A stretch of DNA of 64,000 bases from Bacteroidota bacterium. GTDB taxonomy: Bacteria; Bacteroidota; Bacteroidia; Chitinophagales; Chitinophagaceae. Numbering within the stretch: position 1 is the stretch's first letter; the number at the start of each line of letters is the position of its first letter. Shown here one piece after another: positions 26,450 to 36,726 of the stretch. The stretch is from contig JAFDXD010000124.1 in NCBI GenBank assembly GCA_018268135.1, forward strand, positions 1 to 64,000, given 5' to 3'. The notes beneath the pieces are model-generated. The model worked only from the letters and a program-made list of their open reading frames with translations, was not told where the DNA came from and made no database searches. The position numbers and the translations under genes were made by a program.

Positions 26450-26498
26450 TACGGTTTAGTACTAATTACTCTCAAAAAATTTAGACATCTCACAAATA

Positions 26499-26535
26499 TA
26501 AAGTGGCAGCCTGCAAAACACAGGCTGCCACTTTA
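26499..26535. terminator. Strong bidirectional terminator
   Basis: TAAAGTGGCAGCCTG (26499-26513) and CAGGCTGCCACTTTA (26521-26535) form a perfect 15-base stem with a 7-base loop. It lies between the convergent small exported protein and transaldolase genes and probably serves both. Confidence 0.85.
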
Positions 26536-26607
26536 TTTGAATAATGCTATAAGCTTTAGTAACACAGTGAGCGTTTCTTATACCCTCACATCTTTACTCT
26601 ATTTATC

Positions 26608-27264
26608 TTATGCAAATTTCTTAGCGTCTTCTAAAAATTTTGCAAGGCCAATATCAGTTAACGGGTGCTTTAATAAGCCCAATATAGAATCTAAAGGACA
26701 GGTACAAACATCAGCTCCGGCTTCAGCACATTTAATAATATGCATAGAATTACGAATGGATGCTGCAAGAATTTCGGATTTAAAACCCTGCATGGTAAAT
26801 ATCTGGCGCAATTGATGAATCAGTTCCATTCCATCCCAACCAGTATCATCTACACGGCCAATAAATGGTGAAATGTATGCTGCACCAGCCTTGGCTGCCA
26901 GTATTGCTTGTCCGGCAGAAAATACTAAAGTACAATTGGTGCGAATGCCATTATCAGTAAACCATTTAATTGCTTTTACCCCATCTTTTATCATCGGCAC
27001 TTTTACCACAATATTTTTATGAAGTGCTGCCAGCTTTTTACCTTCAGCAATAATTCCGTCAAAATCGGTTGAAACTACTTCTGCACTAATATCTCCATTG
27101 GTTACAATATTGCAGATATCTACATAATGCTTCATCACTGCATCATGGCCTTTAATGCCTTCCTTAGCCATGAGCGAAGGATTGGTGGTTACCCCATCTA
27201 AAATTCCTAAATCATGGGCTTCTTGTATTTGAGCAAGATTTGCTGTATCTATAAAAAATTTCAT
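26608..27264 (-). CDS. fsa: Transaldolase, small TalC/FSA type
   Basis: A 218-residue barrel of the short transaldolase/fructose-6-phosphate aldolase family, about two thirds the length of TalA/B. The N terminus MKFFIDTANLAQIQEAHDLG and GVTTNPSLMAKEG are typical. The Schiff-base Lys lies in VVKVPMIKDGVKA near residue 86, and SPFIGRVDDTGWDG near 135 follows. Distinguishing transaldolase from fructose-6-phosphate aldolase needs assay. It is monocistronic, with the SRP RNA gene on the other strand upstream. Confidence 0.93.
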   Translation of the reverse strand: MKFFIDTANLAQIQEAHDLGILDGVTTNPSLMAKEGIKGHDAVMKHYVDICNIVTNGDISAEVVSTDFDGIIAEGKKLAALHKNIVVKVPMIKDGVKAIKWFTDNGIRTNCTLVFSAGQAILAAKAGAAYISPFIGRVDDTGWDGMELIHQLRQIFTMQGFKSEILAASIRNSMHIIKCAEAGADVCTCPLDSILGLLKHPLTDIGLAKFLEDAKKFA

Positions 27265-27422
27265 TGTATGCTACCTCTAAGAGGATTTTATTTAAAATTT
27301 TGAAAAATTATTTTACTGGCACAAAGGTACTTAATCGGCTGTCTCTTATGAATAAAGTTGTATATAAAATTTTTTTAAAACAAAAAAACAAAATCAGAAA
27401 AAAAATATCATGTAAATGCTAC

Positions 27423-27430
27423 TATATTTG
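27423..27430 (+). promoter_or_regulatory. -7 promoter element of the SRP RNA gene
   Basis: TATATTTG is a perfect TAnnTTTG match ending five bases before the predicted RNA 5' end. No TTTG lies at the -33 position, where the sequence is A-rich. Confidence 0.65.
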
Positions 27431-27434
27431 CAGC

Positions 27435-27528
27435 GGCAAGTCTTATACGGCCAGCTCCTGTTGAACTCCCCCAGGACCGGAAGGTAGCAAGGGTAGATGG
27501 TTGAGCGGTGCGATGTAAGTAACTTGCC
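27435..27528 (+). ncRNA. ffs: Signal recognition particle RNA (4.5S type)
   Basis: About 94 nucleotides with the conserved SRP RNA apex: CTCCTGTTGAACTCCCCCAG, then GACCGGAAGGTAGCAAGGGT carrying the GGAA tetraloop and the asymmetric loop that binds Ffh. The ends GGCAAGT (27435-27441) and ACTTGCC (27522-27528) pair, and nine T follow as terminator. It directs signal-peptide proteins to the membrane with Ffh. The remainder of the 387-base gap shows no other gene. Confidence 0.95.
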
Positions 27529-27651
27529 TTTTTTTTTCCCTAAACTGCCAACGGCGCAATTCATTTAAAAAATATATAAAATCTATTCATCATATTAAGC
27601 ACCCTAAGCAATTCTGTAAATATTTCTTACCCAAAATAAATTTACCAATAC

Positions 27652-28941
27652 TTAAAAACTAAAGCCCGGCCTGTCGGTTCTGGAATTGATGCGGCTTTCC
27701 CCTATCAACTGATCGGCTCTGTCATTAAAGGCTTTATAGTATATCAGGATGGTGTAAGCATTTTCAGTTTCCCAATAATTTCCTTCAAGCTCTGTCTTTT
27801 TTTGAGGATTATCGTTATCTACTGTGATGTAAGTATAATTGTAATAGCCTTGCTTTAAAAATGCAGCACATTCATATTTTTTTTCTGCCTCATTATATTT
27901 CATTTTCCATTTATCAGAAAGATGAAAACCGGTAAACCCACCGGCAAGGTACACATCTTTATTCGGGTATGGCTGCCCGTTAGGCGCCGCCAGCGAAAAA
28001 TTAACCGTGGCATAATCCCCTTCCCACAAGGGATTGATGCTTTCGTAAGTTACAATATTATACCCACCATCATAGTCAGGAAAATAAATATACCGCTGTG
28101 CCGAACGGTCAACATCGGTTTTTAAAAAAATATCTGTACTATCTCTTTTATAATTGGCATGATCTACCCTGTCGCTTTGCAGCCGAAAACTTCTCAAATC
28201 GAGCCAGCGCCACTCTTTGCCTGCCGGAAACAAAGCCACATCTTCTGTATTATATTCCATTAAATTGGCTCTTACAAAAGTGGGCTTTATATCTCTCTGC
28301 GCTATATCCCACCTGTTATTTTGCAATACCACCGCCTTAGTTTGCTGCGCTGCACTAAAGGCATCAAGGCCCGATACTGTGGCGGTAAATTTTATGCGCT
28401 GATGGGTGCTAAAATACTGCGGGGCATAAGGCTGTACTACAGTTGCACTCACAGTAGATTTTAAATCGAGTACCAAAAACTGTTTAGTAAAAACCAATTT
28501 AGAGGTATCGCCATCTAAAAATACTTTTAGTAAATAATTACCGGATTTTGTTGGCACAGAATTTTGGTCGGGCAGTAAAGCAGAGTAGTGAGTGTACCTG
28601 GTATAAGCCAAAGATGAATACCTGTAGTTGCTTATGCGGTTTTGTGTAAAACCTTTTATGTAATCAAATGGGTTCAAATCTACAGGGTTCCAGTTATAGT
28701 CGCACAATACGTAGGTATAATAATAACTCTTCAGGCTCCCCTGCAGGTCATCAAACTCAAGGTCTATTTTATCTCCACTATTGAGTGTATAAATTGGCAT
28801 TGCCTGCTGATTGCCATACTGAAAAAGCTGGGCTGTAGCAATATAAGGCTTATAAATATTCTCTACATTTTGCGCCGGAGCTAAAAATTCTATGTTAAAA
28901 AATAAAAAAAATAGAGAGATAAGTTTTGCTGTGAAATTCAT
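27652..28941 (-). CDS. Type IX secretion system plug protein (DUF5103)
   Basis: A 429-residue exported protein. Signal peptide at residues 1-23 ([15 protein letters not shown]). Residues about 35-150 match the first Plug domain, with [30 protein letters not shown] sequence and [12 protein letters not shown]. The second half is beta-rich with a starch-binding-like module ([24 protein letters not shown]). The Flavobacterium homologue blocks the SprA translocon pore when substrate is absent. Its presence implies a type IX system elsewhere in the genome. It is divergent from the LolE-like permease gene. Confidence 0.87.
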   Translation of the reverse strand: MNFTAKLISLFFLFFNIEFLAPAQNVENIYKPYIATAQLFQYGNQQAMPIYTLNSGDKIDLEFDDLQGSLKSYYYTYVLCDYNWNPVDLNPFDYIKGFTQNRISNYRYSSLAYTRYTHYSALLPDQNSVPTKSGNYLLKVFLDGDTSKLVFTKQFLVLDLKSTVSATVVQPYAPQYFSTHQRIKFTATVSGLDAFSAAQQTKAVVLQNNRWDIAQRDIKPTFVRANLMEYNTEDVALFPAGKEWRWLDLRSFRLQSDRVDHANYKRDSTDIFLKTDVDRSAQRYIYFPDYDGGYNIVTYESINPLWEGDYATVNFSLAAPNGQPYPNKDVYLAGGFTGFHLSDKWKMKYNEAEKKYECAAFLKQGYYNYTYITVDNDNPQKKTELEGNYWETENAYTILIYYKAFNDRADQLIGESRINSRTDRPGFSF

Positions 28942-28959
28942 TTAATAGCTTAATTATTT

Positions 28960-28967
28960 TACTTTTG
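28960..28967 (+). promoter_or_regulatory. -7 promoter element of the LolE-like gene
   Basis: TACTTTTG matches TAnnTTTG. It contains the TTG that would otherwise be the first possible start codon of the downstream gene, which favours the TTG at 28989 as the real start. No -33 element is seen at standard spacing. Confidence 0.5.
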
Positions 28968-28988
28968 AAAGGTAGCAAAAATATAGCT

Positions 28989-30218
28989 TTGAATGTTTCC
29001 TTTTTTATTGCCAAACGTATAGCCTCGGTAAACAGGCGTACTTTCAGCAGGTTTATCATCAGCCTGGCCATTGGCGCCACTACATTAAGTGTGGCTGTAA
29101 TGATAGTGGCTTTAAGTTTTGTAAATGGGTTTCAACATACCATTAGCAACAAAGTATTTAGTTTTTGGGGGCATATAAGAGTGCAACAGAGTATAGATGA
29201 TAAAGCTGATATAGCAGAAGAGTTCCCCATTACACAAAATGACACTGTTGAAAACTACCTTCATTCTTTGCCAGATGTAAAAACAGTAGAGCGGTATGCA
29301 ACCAAATCTGCCATTTTAAAATTTAATACAGAAATAGAAAGCGTATTGCTAAAAGGCATTGACAGCAATTTTAATTTTGAGCGACTACAATCATTTTTAC
29401 AAAAGGGCAAATGGCTTTCTTTTAAAGATAGTGGTTACAGCAACCAGATAGACCTCAGCGCTTTTACAGCCAACCAACTGCAGATAGGCGTAGGCGATAG
29501 TATGCTGGTATTTTTCTTTAGAGAAGATGGAAGCCGTACTGCCCGCCGGCTTAAAATAGCTGGGATTTTTAAAACAGGCATTGAAGAGTATGATAAAAAT
29601 TTTGCTATCTGCGATATTAATTTAATAAGAAGGCTGAATAATTGGGAACCTACCCAAATTGGCGGCTATGAAGTATTTTTAAAAGACTATACTAAAACAG
29701 ATACCCTTTCAAAAATTATTTATGCAGGGCTTCCCCAGTCATGGTATTGCAAAAGCATTAAAGAGGTTTATCCCAATATTTTTGACTGGCTCAATTTGCA
29801 AGGGCAGTTAAAAAATATTTTGATTGTAGTAATGATGATTGTTGCCATTGTAAATTTAATTACCTGCCTGATTATATTAGTTTTAGAGCGAACAAGAATG
29901 ACAGGCACATTAAAAGCATTAGGCGCCAGCGATTGGAATGTACAATTAATATTTTTATACAATACTACATTGATTGCAATCATCGGGATTATAGCCGGTA
30001 CGCTGCTTGGTGTGGGTATTTGTATTTTACAGCAACAAACTGGCTTTATAAAATTAAATGAAGAAGCCTATTACATGTCGCAGGCACAGGCTGATATTAA
30101 CTGGTGGCAGGTACTTTTTGTAGATGCTGCCACATTATTGATTTGTATTGCTACATTAATTATACCAACACTTCTTATTAAAAAAGTAGAGCCTGTAAAA
30201 GCCATCCAATTTAGGTAA
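28989..30218 (+). CDS. FtsX/LolE-like ABC transporter permease
   Basis: About 409 residues from the TTG at 28989, whose N terminus [22 protein letters not shown] matches Bacteroidota relatives; no ATG exists in this region and a TTG at 28965 is the alternative. One membrane helix lies near residues 25-50 ([20 protein letters not shown]), then a large periplasmic MacB-like domain, then three C-terminal helices from about 275. This is the LolC/LolE lipoprotein-release topology. The ATPase partner is not in this window. Divergent from the T9SS plug gene. Confidence 0.85.
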   Translation: MNVSFFIAKRIASVNRRTFSRFIISLAIGATTLSVAVMIVALSFVNGFQHTISNKVFSFWGHIRVQQSIDDKADIAEEFPITQNDTVENYLHSLPDVKTVERYATKSAILKFNTEIESVLLKGIDSNFNFERLQSFLQKGKWLSFKDSGYSNQIDLSAFTANQLQIGVGDSMLVFFFREDGSRTARRLKIAGIFKTGIEEYDKNFAICDINLIRRLNNWEPTQIGGYEVFLKDYTKTDTLSKIIYAGLPQSWYCKSIKEVYPNIFDWLNLQGQLKNILIVVMMIVAIVNLITCLIILVLERTRMTGTLKALGASDWNVQLIFLYNTTLIAIIGIIAGTLLGVGICILQQQTGFIKLNEEAYYMSQAQADINWWQVLFVDAATLLICIATLIIPTLLIKKVEPVKAIQFR

Positions 30219-30272
30219 ACAAAAAAATAAGTAGAAAATAATTTAATACAGAGTTGCAAATTAGCTTAGCGG

Positions 30273-31022
30273 CTAAGCCTGTATTAAGCCATACAAAATA
30301 ATACCCAAAGCTACTGCAGCATTTAATGACTCTGCATTGCCAACCCGGGGTATGGTAATTTTTTCATCAGCATAATTCAATATGGCCTGGCTGATGCCTT
30401 TAGATTCATTTCCAATGATTATAATTCCTTCTTTTGTATTTTTAAAATCTGATACCGGAGCTCCATCCAGCACAGCAACATATTTTTTTATGGCAGCATG
30501 TTGTAAAAGCCATTCATCTATTTTGGTATAAATAATATTTACCCTTCCCAGGCTTGCCATGGTACTTTGTACCACTTTAGTATTGTACATATCTGCAGTA
30601 TGCATAGAGCATACAATATTTTTTACCCCAAACCAATCAGCTATACGAATAATGGTACCAAGATTGCCGGGATCCTGAATATCATCCAACACAATCGTTA
30701 TCGTATTCAATACCTTGATATCAACATTATTTTTTCTTTTTTCAAAAACCGCCAGTACCTGATTGGGTGTGGTAAGTGCCGATATTTTTTCTAATTCAAA
30801 ATCAGTAATGGCCTGCACCTCTGTATGAATGAGATTTTGGGTTAAATGTGTATTAGAATTTACCCATTTTTCCAATCCATACAATGCCTTACAGGCAAAT
30901 GCACCCGTTGCAATAATTTCATCCACTATCTTTGGCCCCTCGGCTATAAACACATGATGTATATCCCTGAATTTTTTGTGCTGCAAACTTTGAATATATT
31001 TGATACTGGATTTACTTAACAT
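30273..31022 (-). CDS. TrmH/SpoU-family RNA methyltransferase
   Basis: A 249-residue SPOUT methyltransferase, probably acting on the 2'-O-ribose of rRNA or tRNA. An N-terminal substrate-binding domain (KYIQSLQHKKFRDIHHVFIAEGPKIV-like) is followed by the knot: motif 1 VLDDIQDPGNLGTIIRIADW near residue 115, motif 2 IIIGNESKGIS near 205, and motif 3 ITIPRVGNAESLNAAVALGI near 225. The ATG at 31022 is chosen because a longer frame would run into the tamL start on the other strand. Only 13 bases separate the two start codons. Confidence 0.9.
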   Translation of the reverse strand: MLSKSSIKYIQSLQHKKFRDIHHVFIAEGPKIVDEIIATGAFACKALYGLEKWVNSNTHLTQNLIHTEVQAITDFELEKISALTTPNQVLAVFEKRKNNVDIKVLNTITIVLDDIQDPGNLGTIIRIADWFGVKNIVCSMHTADMYNTKVVQSTMASLGRVNIIYTKIDEWLLQHAAIKKYVAVLDGAPVSDFKNTKEGIIIIGNESKGISQAILNYADEKITIPRVGNAESLNAAVALGIILYGLIQA

Positions 31023-31035
31023 TGTTACTTTTTTT

Positions 31036-33543
31036 ATGCTGATACATCGCCTGGTTTCAAAAATTAAAGTGTTATACTTTGAAGTTGTTTTATTACTAAT
31101 GCTGATTGCAGCATCCTGCACAGTGGTAAAAAACGCTCCTGTAAACAGGCCTTACATTGGCAAAAACAGCATCGAAGTTAAGGGAGGAAATTTTAGTAAA
31201 ATAGAAAAATCTGCTGTAATAGACAGGCTAACAACCCAATTAGATGATAGCGCTACTTTTGTAACCAAGGACATTTATTTATTTAAGCATAAAATTTTAA
31301 ACCCGCCTGCATTTGATACAAGCTATGCCAATATTTCTGCAAAAAATATGGAAGCATCTTTGTTTCACCTGGGATATTACCATGCCAATGCTACTTATAA
31401 AGCAGATACAGGAAAGAGTGAGCACACAAGTGTTCTCTTATTTGGCTTACCCATCTCTACAAAAAAAACAGGAAAAAAAGTAGGAGTACACTACACCGTA
31501 GATGCAGGCAAACAAACTTTGATAGATACGGTTAGTTACCGCTTACGCAATCCCGACCTGCAACAAATTGCACTTGAAAATGCAAATGCATCATTGTTAA
31601 ATAAAAGAAACCCCATTACAAAAATTGCAGTGCTCTCCGAAATTTCGAGGCTGGTAGATACATTTAGAAATAACGGTTATTATAAATTTACAGCCGCAGA
31701 GCTTCGTGTAAGAGCCGATACTACTATTGCTGCTTTAACCACCATTAGCGACGACCCTTTTGAACAACTACAATTACTTGCAGAAGCCCAGCAACAAAGA
31801 GATTCGCCCAAGGTAAAACTAGCGGTAGTATTAAACATTCCGGACGATACTACCAAACTGAATAAATATACCATTGGCGATATATACCTGCTTCCTGATT
31901 ACAGGCCGGGCGATAATTTACAAGACACAATTAATATTAAACAGCGAATCATCTATTTGAGAGATGCAAAAGGCAACCCCACAAATACCAAAAGATTTAT
32001 TTTAAGGAACCATGAAAAATTATTTAGAACGGGTTTTCTTTCACGCAATCTTGCTTTAAAAAGCGGCGACATATTCAGGCAGGATGATTATTATAACACT
32101 ATCAATAATTTTACCAACAAAGCTGTGTGGCAAAGTGTAAATATACAGGTGGCAGATAGAAAAGACAGTAGCAATAAAGTAGATTTAATTGCTGAGCTAA
32201 TCCCTTCCAAAAAATTTGGCTTTGAAGAAGCGCTTGAATTAAGCTATAGCGCCAGTAATAATGTCAACAATGTATTAGCCGGAAATCTTTTTGGCATATC
32301 GGCCAACCTATCATTGGTAAATAGAAATGTGGCGAAAGAAGGCATTAAAATGACACATAGTTTTAGAGCCGGAGTAGAGTTGAATAATAATCGCAATAAA
32401 AATAATTCTAATAAATTAATTAACTCTAATGAGCTGAGTTATAGCAACAGCATTGTTTTTCCAAAAGTATTGCAAATTTTTCCCGAGAAAAAAAGAAGGT
32501 ATGTATCCGGGCAAAGTTTTATTAATACAGGTTTTACTTACAACAACAGGCTCAATCTTTTTAATCTTCAATCATTCAACTTTAATCTTGGAAATTCTAA
32601 AGTCAGTAAAAAAGGGCACAAATATTCTCTAAGGCCATTCAATGTTGAATTTAGTTATCTATTTAATGAGAGCGATAGTTTTAAAACTATAATAAATGAT
32701 AATCCTTTTTTGAGATACTCTTACAATACGGCTTTTATTATTGGTACCAGCGCCAGTTATTTTAGTTCTTATAAAAATCCGAAGCATTTATTCAGTGTAT
32801 CCAAGCAGCGTGATTTTACAGCAAATGCAGAAGAGTCGGGCATTACATGGGGCCTATTACCTATTTTAAATAAATATAAAAGAAAGTATATCAAGCTTGA
32901 TGCAGAATATAAATATACCGTTACCTACTCTAAAACTGCATTGGCTTTTAGATTATTTGGCGGGGTTGGCATTCCCTTGGGAAATGACTCTATAAAAACC
33001 TTACCGTTTTTTAAACAATATTTTGGCGGTGGCAGCAATAGTATGAGAGGTTGGCCGGTAAGAGGTATTGGCCGTGGCGGCGAAAGGCTAATACCATTTG
33101 ACCCCACAAAATATACATTTAATGACCGCACCGGCGATATGAGGCTGGAAGGAAATGTAGAATACCGATATGATATTGCCAGAATTATTCCAAACACCTT
33201 AACGCTGAGGGGTGCATTATTTGTAGATGCAGGCAATATCTGGAATATAAAAGACTTAAAGCCTGCCGGTATAACAGACAGCGCCCAATTTAAACTTAAA
33301 AATTTGTACAAGCAGTTAGGAGTGAGTGCCGGCACGGGTTTCCGACTCGATTTTAATTATTTTATTTTGAGGCTCGACCTGGGCTTTAGATTTAAAAGGC
33401 CTGAATTAAGTTATATAAATGATGGGTGGAAAATTCCTTCTATTGGCTTTGATGATGTCTTAAAAAAATTATTTTCAAAAAGCCAGCGGCAATGGAGATA
33501 TGAAAATTTTAATTTCACCATTGGTATTAGCTACCCATTTTAA
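31036..33543 (+). CDS. tamL: BamA/TamA-family outer membrane lipoprotein (TamL)
   Basis: A 835-residue outer membrane protein. The ATG at 31036 gives a lipoprotein signal with lipobox LIAASC near residue 28, unusual for BamA relatives but characteristic of Bacteroidota TamL. POTRA-like repeats cover about 40-390, and the 16-strand barrel fills the C-terminal half, with the conserved FGGSNSMRGWP-like substrate loop (GGGSNSMRGWPVRGIG) near residue 675 and a C-terminal Phe. TamL works with TamB in lipid transport or outer membrane protein assembly. No tamB gene is visible nearby within the window. Confidence 0.88.
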   Translation: MLIHRLVSKIKVLYFEVVLLLMLIAASCTVVKNAPVNRPYIGKNSIEVKGGNFSKIEKSAVIDRLTTQLDDSATFVTKDIYLFKHKILNPPAFDTSYANISAKNMEASLFHLGYYHANATYKADTGKSEHTSVLLFGLPISTKKTGKKVGVHYTVDAGKQTLIDTVSYRLRNPDLQQIALENANASLLNKRNPITKIAVLSEISRLVDTFRNNGYYKFTAAELRVRADTTIAALTTISDDPFEQLQLLAEAQQQRDSPKVKLAVVLNIPDDTTKLNKYTIGDIYLLPDYRPGDNLQDTINIKQRIIYLRDAKGNPTNTKRFILRNHEKLFRTGFLSRNLALKSGDIFRQDDYYNTINNFTNKAVWQSVNIQVADRKDSSNKVDLIAELIPSKKFGFEEALELSYSASNNVNNVLAGNLFGISANLSLVNRNVAKEGIKMTHSFRAGVELNNNRNKNNSNKLINSNELSYSNSIVFPKVLQIFPEKKRRYVSGQSFINTGFTYNNRLNLFNLQSFNFNLGNSKVSKKGHKYSLRPFNVEFSYLFNESDSFKTIINDNPFLRYSYNTAFIIGTSASYFSSYKNPKHLFSVSKQRDFTANAEESGITWGLLPILNKYKRKYIKLDAEYKYTVTYSKTALAFRLFGGVGIPLGNDSIKTLPFFKQYFGGGSNSMRGWPVRGIGRGGERLIPFDPTKYTFNDRTGDMRLEGNVEYRYDIARIIPNTLTLRGALFVDAGNIWNIKDLKPAGITDSAQFKLKNLYKQLGVSAGTGFRLDFNYFILRLDLGFRFKRPELSYINDGWKIPSIGFDDVLKKLFSKSQRQWRYENFNFTIGISYPF

Positions 33544-33548
33544 TCAAT

Positions 33549-34352
33549 CTATTGCAGCGATTGTATAAACTGATCAACGCCGATTGCATCTTCCACTTTA
33601 CAATCTCCTATTTTAGTTCTTCTTAATTCGCTTAAATAGCCGCCGCACCCAAGCGCCTGCCCAAAATCTTGAGCCAGGCTTCGTATATACGTGCCCGTAG
33701 AGCATACTACCCTAAAGTAAATCACCGGCAATTGTACCTTTACAATTTCAAATTCATCAATCCTTATTTTTCTTGGCTCCGGCGTTACCGCCTCTCCTCG
33801 CCTGGCCAATTGGTACAAGGGCACGCCTTCTTTTTTTATGGCGGAATATACCGGGGGCAACTGTTCTATTTCACCCAAAAAATTTGAAACAGTAGCATGA
33901 ATCATTTCTAATGTTATGGCATCAAAATTTTTTACATTTTCCGGCTCACTTTCTAAATCGTAAGTAGGCGTAGTAGCGCCGAGGGTAATACTGCCGGTAT
34001 ATTCTTTTTGCTGCGCCATGTAATCATTTATTTTTTTGGTAAACTTTCCGGTACAAACTATTAAAAGCCCTGTAGCCAGTGGGTCTAATGTGCCGGCATG
34101 CCCCACTTTTTTTATTTGAATACTATTCCTGATTTTTCGTACTACATCAAATGATGTCCAATGCAGGGGCTTATCTATCAGCAGTACTTTGCCTTCAGCA
34201 AATGCGGCTTTAGCATCTTCCGAAATCTTAATATTTATTTTAGGATTGCTTACATTGCCTGTAGTACCATGTATGAGCGCCTTATGCTTTGAAAAATATG
34301 TTTCCTTTTTAGCCAAAAGTATAGTTTTATTTTGCGAAAGTAAGGCAAGCAA
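33549..34352 (-). CDS. truB: tRNA pseudouridine-55 synthase
   Basis: Modifies U55 of tRNA. The core begins near residue 53: GKVLLIDKPLHWTSFDVVRK, then HAGTLDPLATGLL with the catalytic Asp near residue 90, and later the VCSTGTYIRSLAQDFG motif. No ATG precedes the core in frame. TTG codons at 34352 and 34316 are the possible starts, so the N terminus of about 40-50 residues is uncertain. The frame continues open to a stop at 34401-34403. It lies 22 bases after the DUF58 gene. The C-terminal PUA-like domain is short or absent. Confidence 0.9.
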   Translation of the reverse strand: MLALLSQNKTILLAKKETYFSKHKALIHGTTGNVSNPKINIKISEDAKAAFAEGKVLLIDKPLHWTSFDVVRKIRNSIQIKKVGHAGTLDPLATGLLIVCTGKFTKKINDYMAQQKEYTGSITLGATTPTYDLESEPENVKNFDAITLEMIHATVSNFLGEIEQLPPVYSAIKKEGVPLYQLARRGEAVTPEPRKIRIDEFEIVKVQLPVIYFRVVCSTGTYIRSLAQDFGQALGCGGYLSELRRTKIGDCKVEDAIGVDQFIQSLQ

Positions 34353-34374
34353 ACCAATACCGGCAACAAAGGTT

Positions 34375-35709
34375 TTATATAGCCTGCTGAGCTTTAAATT
34401 TTAAATAACGGTTTAATGTATTAATGGTAAGCTGTTGAGGCGATGTAAGTATGGATGCTATTCCGTATTGTTGCAGCTCTTTTACCAACAGTCTTTTTTC
34501 ATACACAAATTTAGAAGCAATGGTTTTTACATAGACATCTTCAATATTATTGGCCTCAGCATTGGATAATTTATTCAACTCCGTATTTTCAAAAAATACT
34601 ACCAATAGCAAATGATGCCTGGCTATGGAACGCAAATAAGCAATTTGTCTTTTTAACCCGTTTACAGATTCAAAGTTTGTAAATAATATGAGCAGGCTAC
34701 GTTGCTTAATTTTGTGGCGCACTTGAGTATAAAGCATTTCAAAATCACTTTCCAAAAAATCTGTTTTTTCTTTATATAAAGCCTGCATTATATTTTCTTT
34801 CTGAATGGGGTTCCTGTTTGCAGCAATAATAGACCCCATCTTATTTGAAAAACTTATCAGCCCTATTTTATCCTGCTTTTGCAGACAAACATTACTAAGC
34901 GTAAGTACAGTATTGATAGCATAATCTAAAAGGCTTAAGCCAGCAAAGGGCATTTTCATCAATCTTCCTTTATCAATAATACAATATACCTGCTGCGATT
35001 TTTCATCTACATAATTATTTACCATTAAGCTGCCTTTACGAGCAGTAGCTTTCCAGTTAATAGTGCGGATATCATCTCCATTTATATAATCCTTTATCTG
35101 CTCAAACTCCATGCTCTGGCCTATTTTACGGATACGCCTGTTTCCACCACCTTCTATGGTAGCATTGGAAAGTAGCTGGTAAGATTGCTGGTGCAAAAAT
35201 GAAGGATACACTTGCGCCTGCTCTGCCGCCTCAGCTATATGCCTGCGCAGTACAAGCCCTAATTGCGATTGTACATACAACAAAATATTTCCGAATTCAT
35301 ACAGCCCTCTTTGTGTAGGAGTGATGCTGTACGTGATATTTTGTTGCTGGCGGGGTAAAAAATTTTTTGTAATAGCAAAGCCCCGTTCCTGAAACTGAAA
35401 TGGCAGCTCATCTATCAGCTCAATGTTTACTGTGTAAGCGCTATTGTTTTTCACCACCAGCGTTACAATATTTTCATCTGCATTGCTGAGCCTGTCTCCC
35501 ATCTCACGCCTGGCTGATGGCGCTTTACTTATTACAAATAAAAAAAAATAATCGGCAGCAATCAATATTATAAAAGCGGTAAAAAATATTTTTGCTACCG
35601 GAAAAAAAACCGGCACAAAAAAAGAGGCAATAAAAGTAAGTGCACACAGCCCTGCTGAAATATAAAACCGTGTGGTGATAAATAAATTGCCAATATATTT
35701 TTTAATCAT
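34375..35709 (-). CDS. DUF58 protein of the MoxR cluster
   Basis: A 444-residue protein with two N-terminal membrane helices (about 13-60). The DUF58 signature is at about 215-255: DDIRTINWKATARKGSLMVN followed by CIIDKGRLM, the first strand of a degenerate von Willebrand A-like fold. The rest of that fold runs to the C terminus. DUF58 proteins pair with MoxR ATPases, and the moxR gene lies 36 bases upstream. Likely part of an envelope-stress or membrane complex assembly system; no direct role is shown. Confidence 0.88.
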   Translation of the reverse strand: MIKKYIGNLFITTRFYISAGLCALTFIASFFVPVFFPVAKIFFTAFIILIAADYFFLFVISKAPSARREMGDRLSNADENIVTLVVKNNSAYTVNIELIDELPFQFQERGFAITKNFLPRQQQNITYSITPTQRGLYEFGNILLYVQSQLGLVLRRHIAEAAEQAQVYPSFLHQQSYQLLSNATIEGGGNRRIRKIGQSMEFEQIKDYINGDDIRTINWKATARKGSLMVNNYVDEKSQQVYCIIDKGRLMKMPFAGLSLLDYAINTVLTLSNVCLQKQDKIGLISFSNKMGSIIAANRNPIQKENIMQALYKEKTDFLESDFEMLYTQVRHKIKQRSLLILFTNFESVNGLKRQIAYLRSIARHHLLLVVFFENTELNKLSNAEANNIEDVYVKTIASKFVYEKRLLVKELQQYGIASILTSPQQLTINTLNRYLKFKAQQAI

Positions 35710-35745
35710 CTGCTGTAAAATAATTAGTGAATCATAGCATCATTG

Positions 35746-36726
35746 CTAACGCGGCACTTCAAGGTTTTTTAAAATGCTTTCTATTAAATCATCAGTACTA
35801 ATGCCTTCCATTTCTTTTTCGGGTGTAAGCATTATGCGGTGCCTTAGCACCGGCTTTGCCATATCAATTACATCTTCCGGTATTACAAAATCACGGCCTT
35901 TTAACGCAGCGGCGGCTTTTGCAGATTTCAGCAAAGCCAGCGATGCCCTGGTAGAAGCACCAAGGTAAAGTGAAGGACTGTTACGGGTTTCATTGATGAT
36001 GTTTGCAATGTACTCTATCAGGCGTGGCTCTATTTTTACCTGCTGCACTATCTCACGATAGTGTTTTATTTCGGCAGCAGAAAACATTTTATTTACCTGC
36101 TCTAAAAGTTGTTGCTGATTTTTTCCCTGCTGGTTCAATAAAATTGTTATCTCTTCCTGCAATGAAGGATAACCAATTTCAATTTTAAATAAAAACCTGT
36201 CCAACTGTGCTTCGGGCAGGCGGTATGTACCCTCCTGCTCTATGGGGTTTTGCGTAGCCAATACAATAAAGGGATATTCCATTGCATGAGTAAGCCCATC
36301 TACAGTAACCTGGCGCTCTTCCATTACTTCAAACAAAGCCGCTTGTGTTTTTGCAGGAGATCGGTTTATTTCGTCTATCAAAACTATATTGCTAAAAATG
36401 GGGCCCGGCCTAAAATAAAAGGCTCCTTCTTTAGGATTAAAAACCGATGAGCCAATTACATCGCCGGGCATCAGGTCGGGTGTAAATTGTAAGCGGGAAA
36501 AATTTACGTCAATAATTTTTGCAAGCAATTTTGCCGCCAGTGTTTTGGCTACCCCGGGTACGCCTTCCAGCAACAGATGCCCATCGCATAGCAGGCCAAT
36601 CATTAGCAAATCTACCACCTGCTGCTGTCCTACAATTACTTTGGCAATCTCTTCCCTGATGCTATTTAACTTAGCATTTAACTCTGTTACAGATGTTGAC
36701 TCTGTAAAAATGTTTCCTTCTTCCAT
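35746..36726 (-). CDS. MoxR-family AAA+ ATPase
   Basis: A 326-residue AAA+ ATPase. Walker A GVPGVAKTLAAK lies near residue 55, Walker B NIVLIDEINRSPAKTQ near 113, sensor 1 VLATQNPIEQEG near 155, and the arginine finger region LPEAQLDRFLFK just after. The C-terminal lid runs to SILKNLEVPR. MoxR proteins act as chaperones for von Willebrand A partners, here the DUF58 protein. Its first base coincides with the last base of the DUF4350 gene, so the genes are tightly coupled. Confidence 0.93.
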   Translation of the reverse strand: MEEGNIFTESTSVTELNAKLNSIREEIAKVIVGQQQVVDLLMIGLLCDGHLLLEGVPGVAKTLAAKLLAKIIDVNFSRLQFTPDLMPGDVIGSSVFNPKEGAFYFRPGPIFSNIVLIDEINRSPAKTQAALFEVMEERQVTVDGLTHAMEYPFIVLATQNPIEQEGTYRLPEAQLDRFLFKIEIGYPSLQEEITILLNQQGKNQQQLLEQVNKMFSAAEIKHYREIVQQVKIEPRLIEYIANIINETRNSPSLYLGASTRASLALLKSAKAAAALKGRDFVIPEDVIDMAKPVLRHRIMLTPEKEMEGISTDDLIESILKNLEVPR

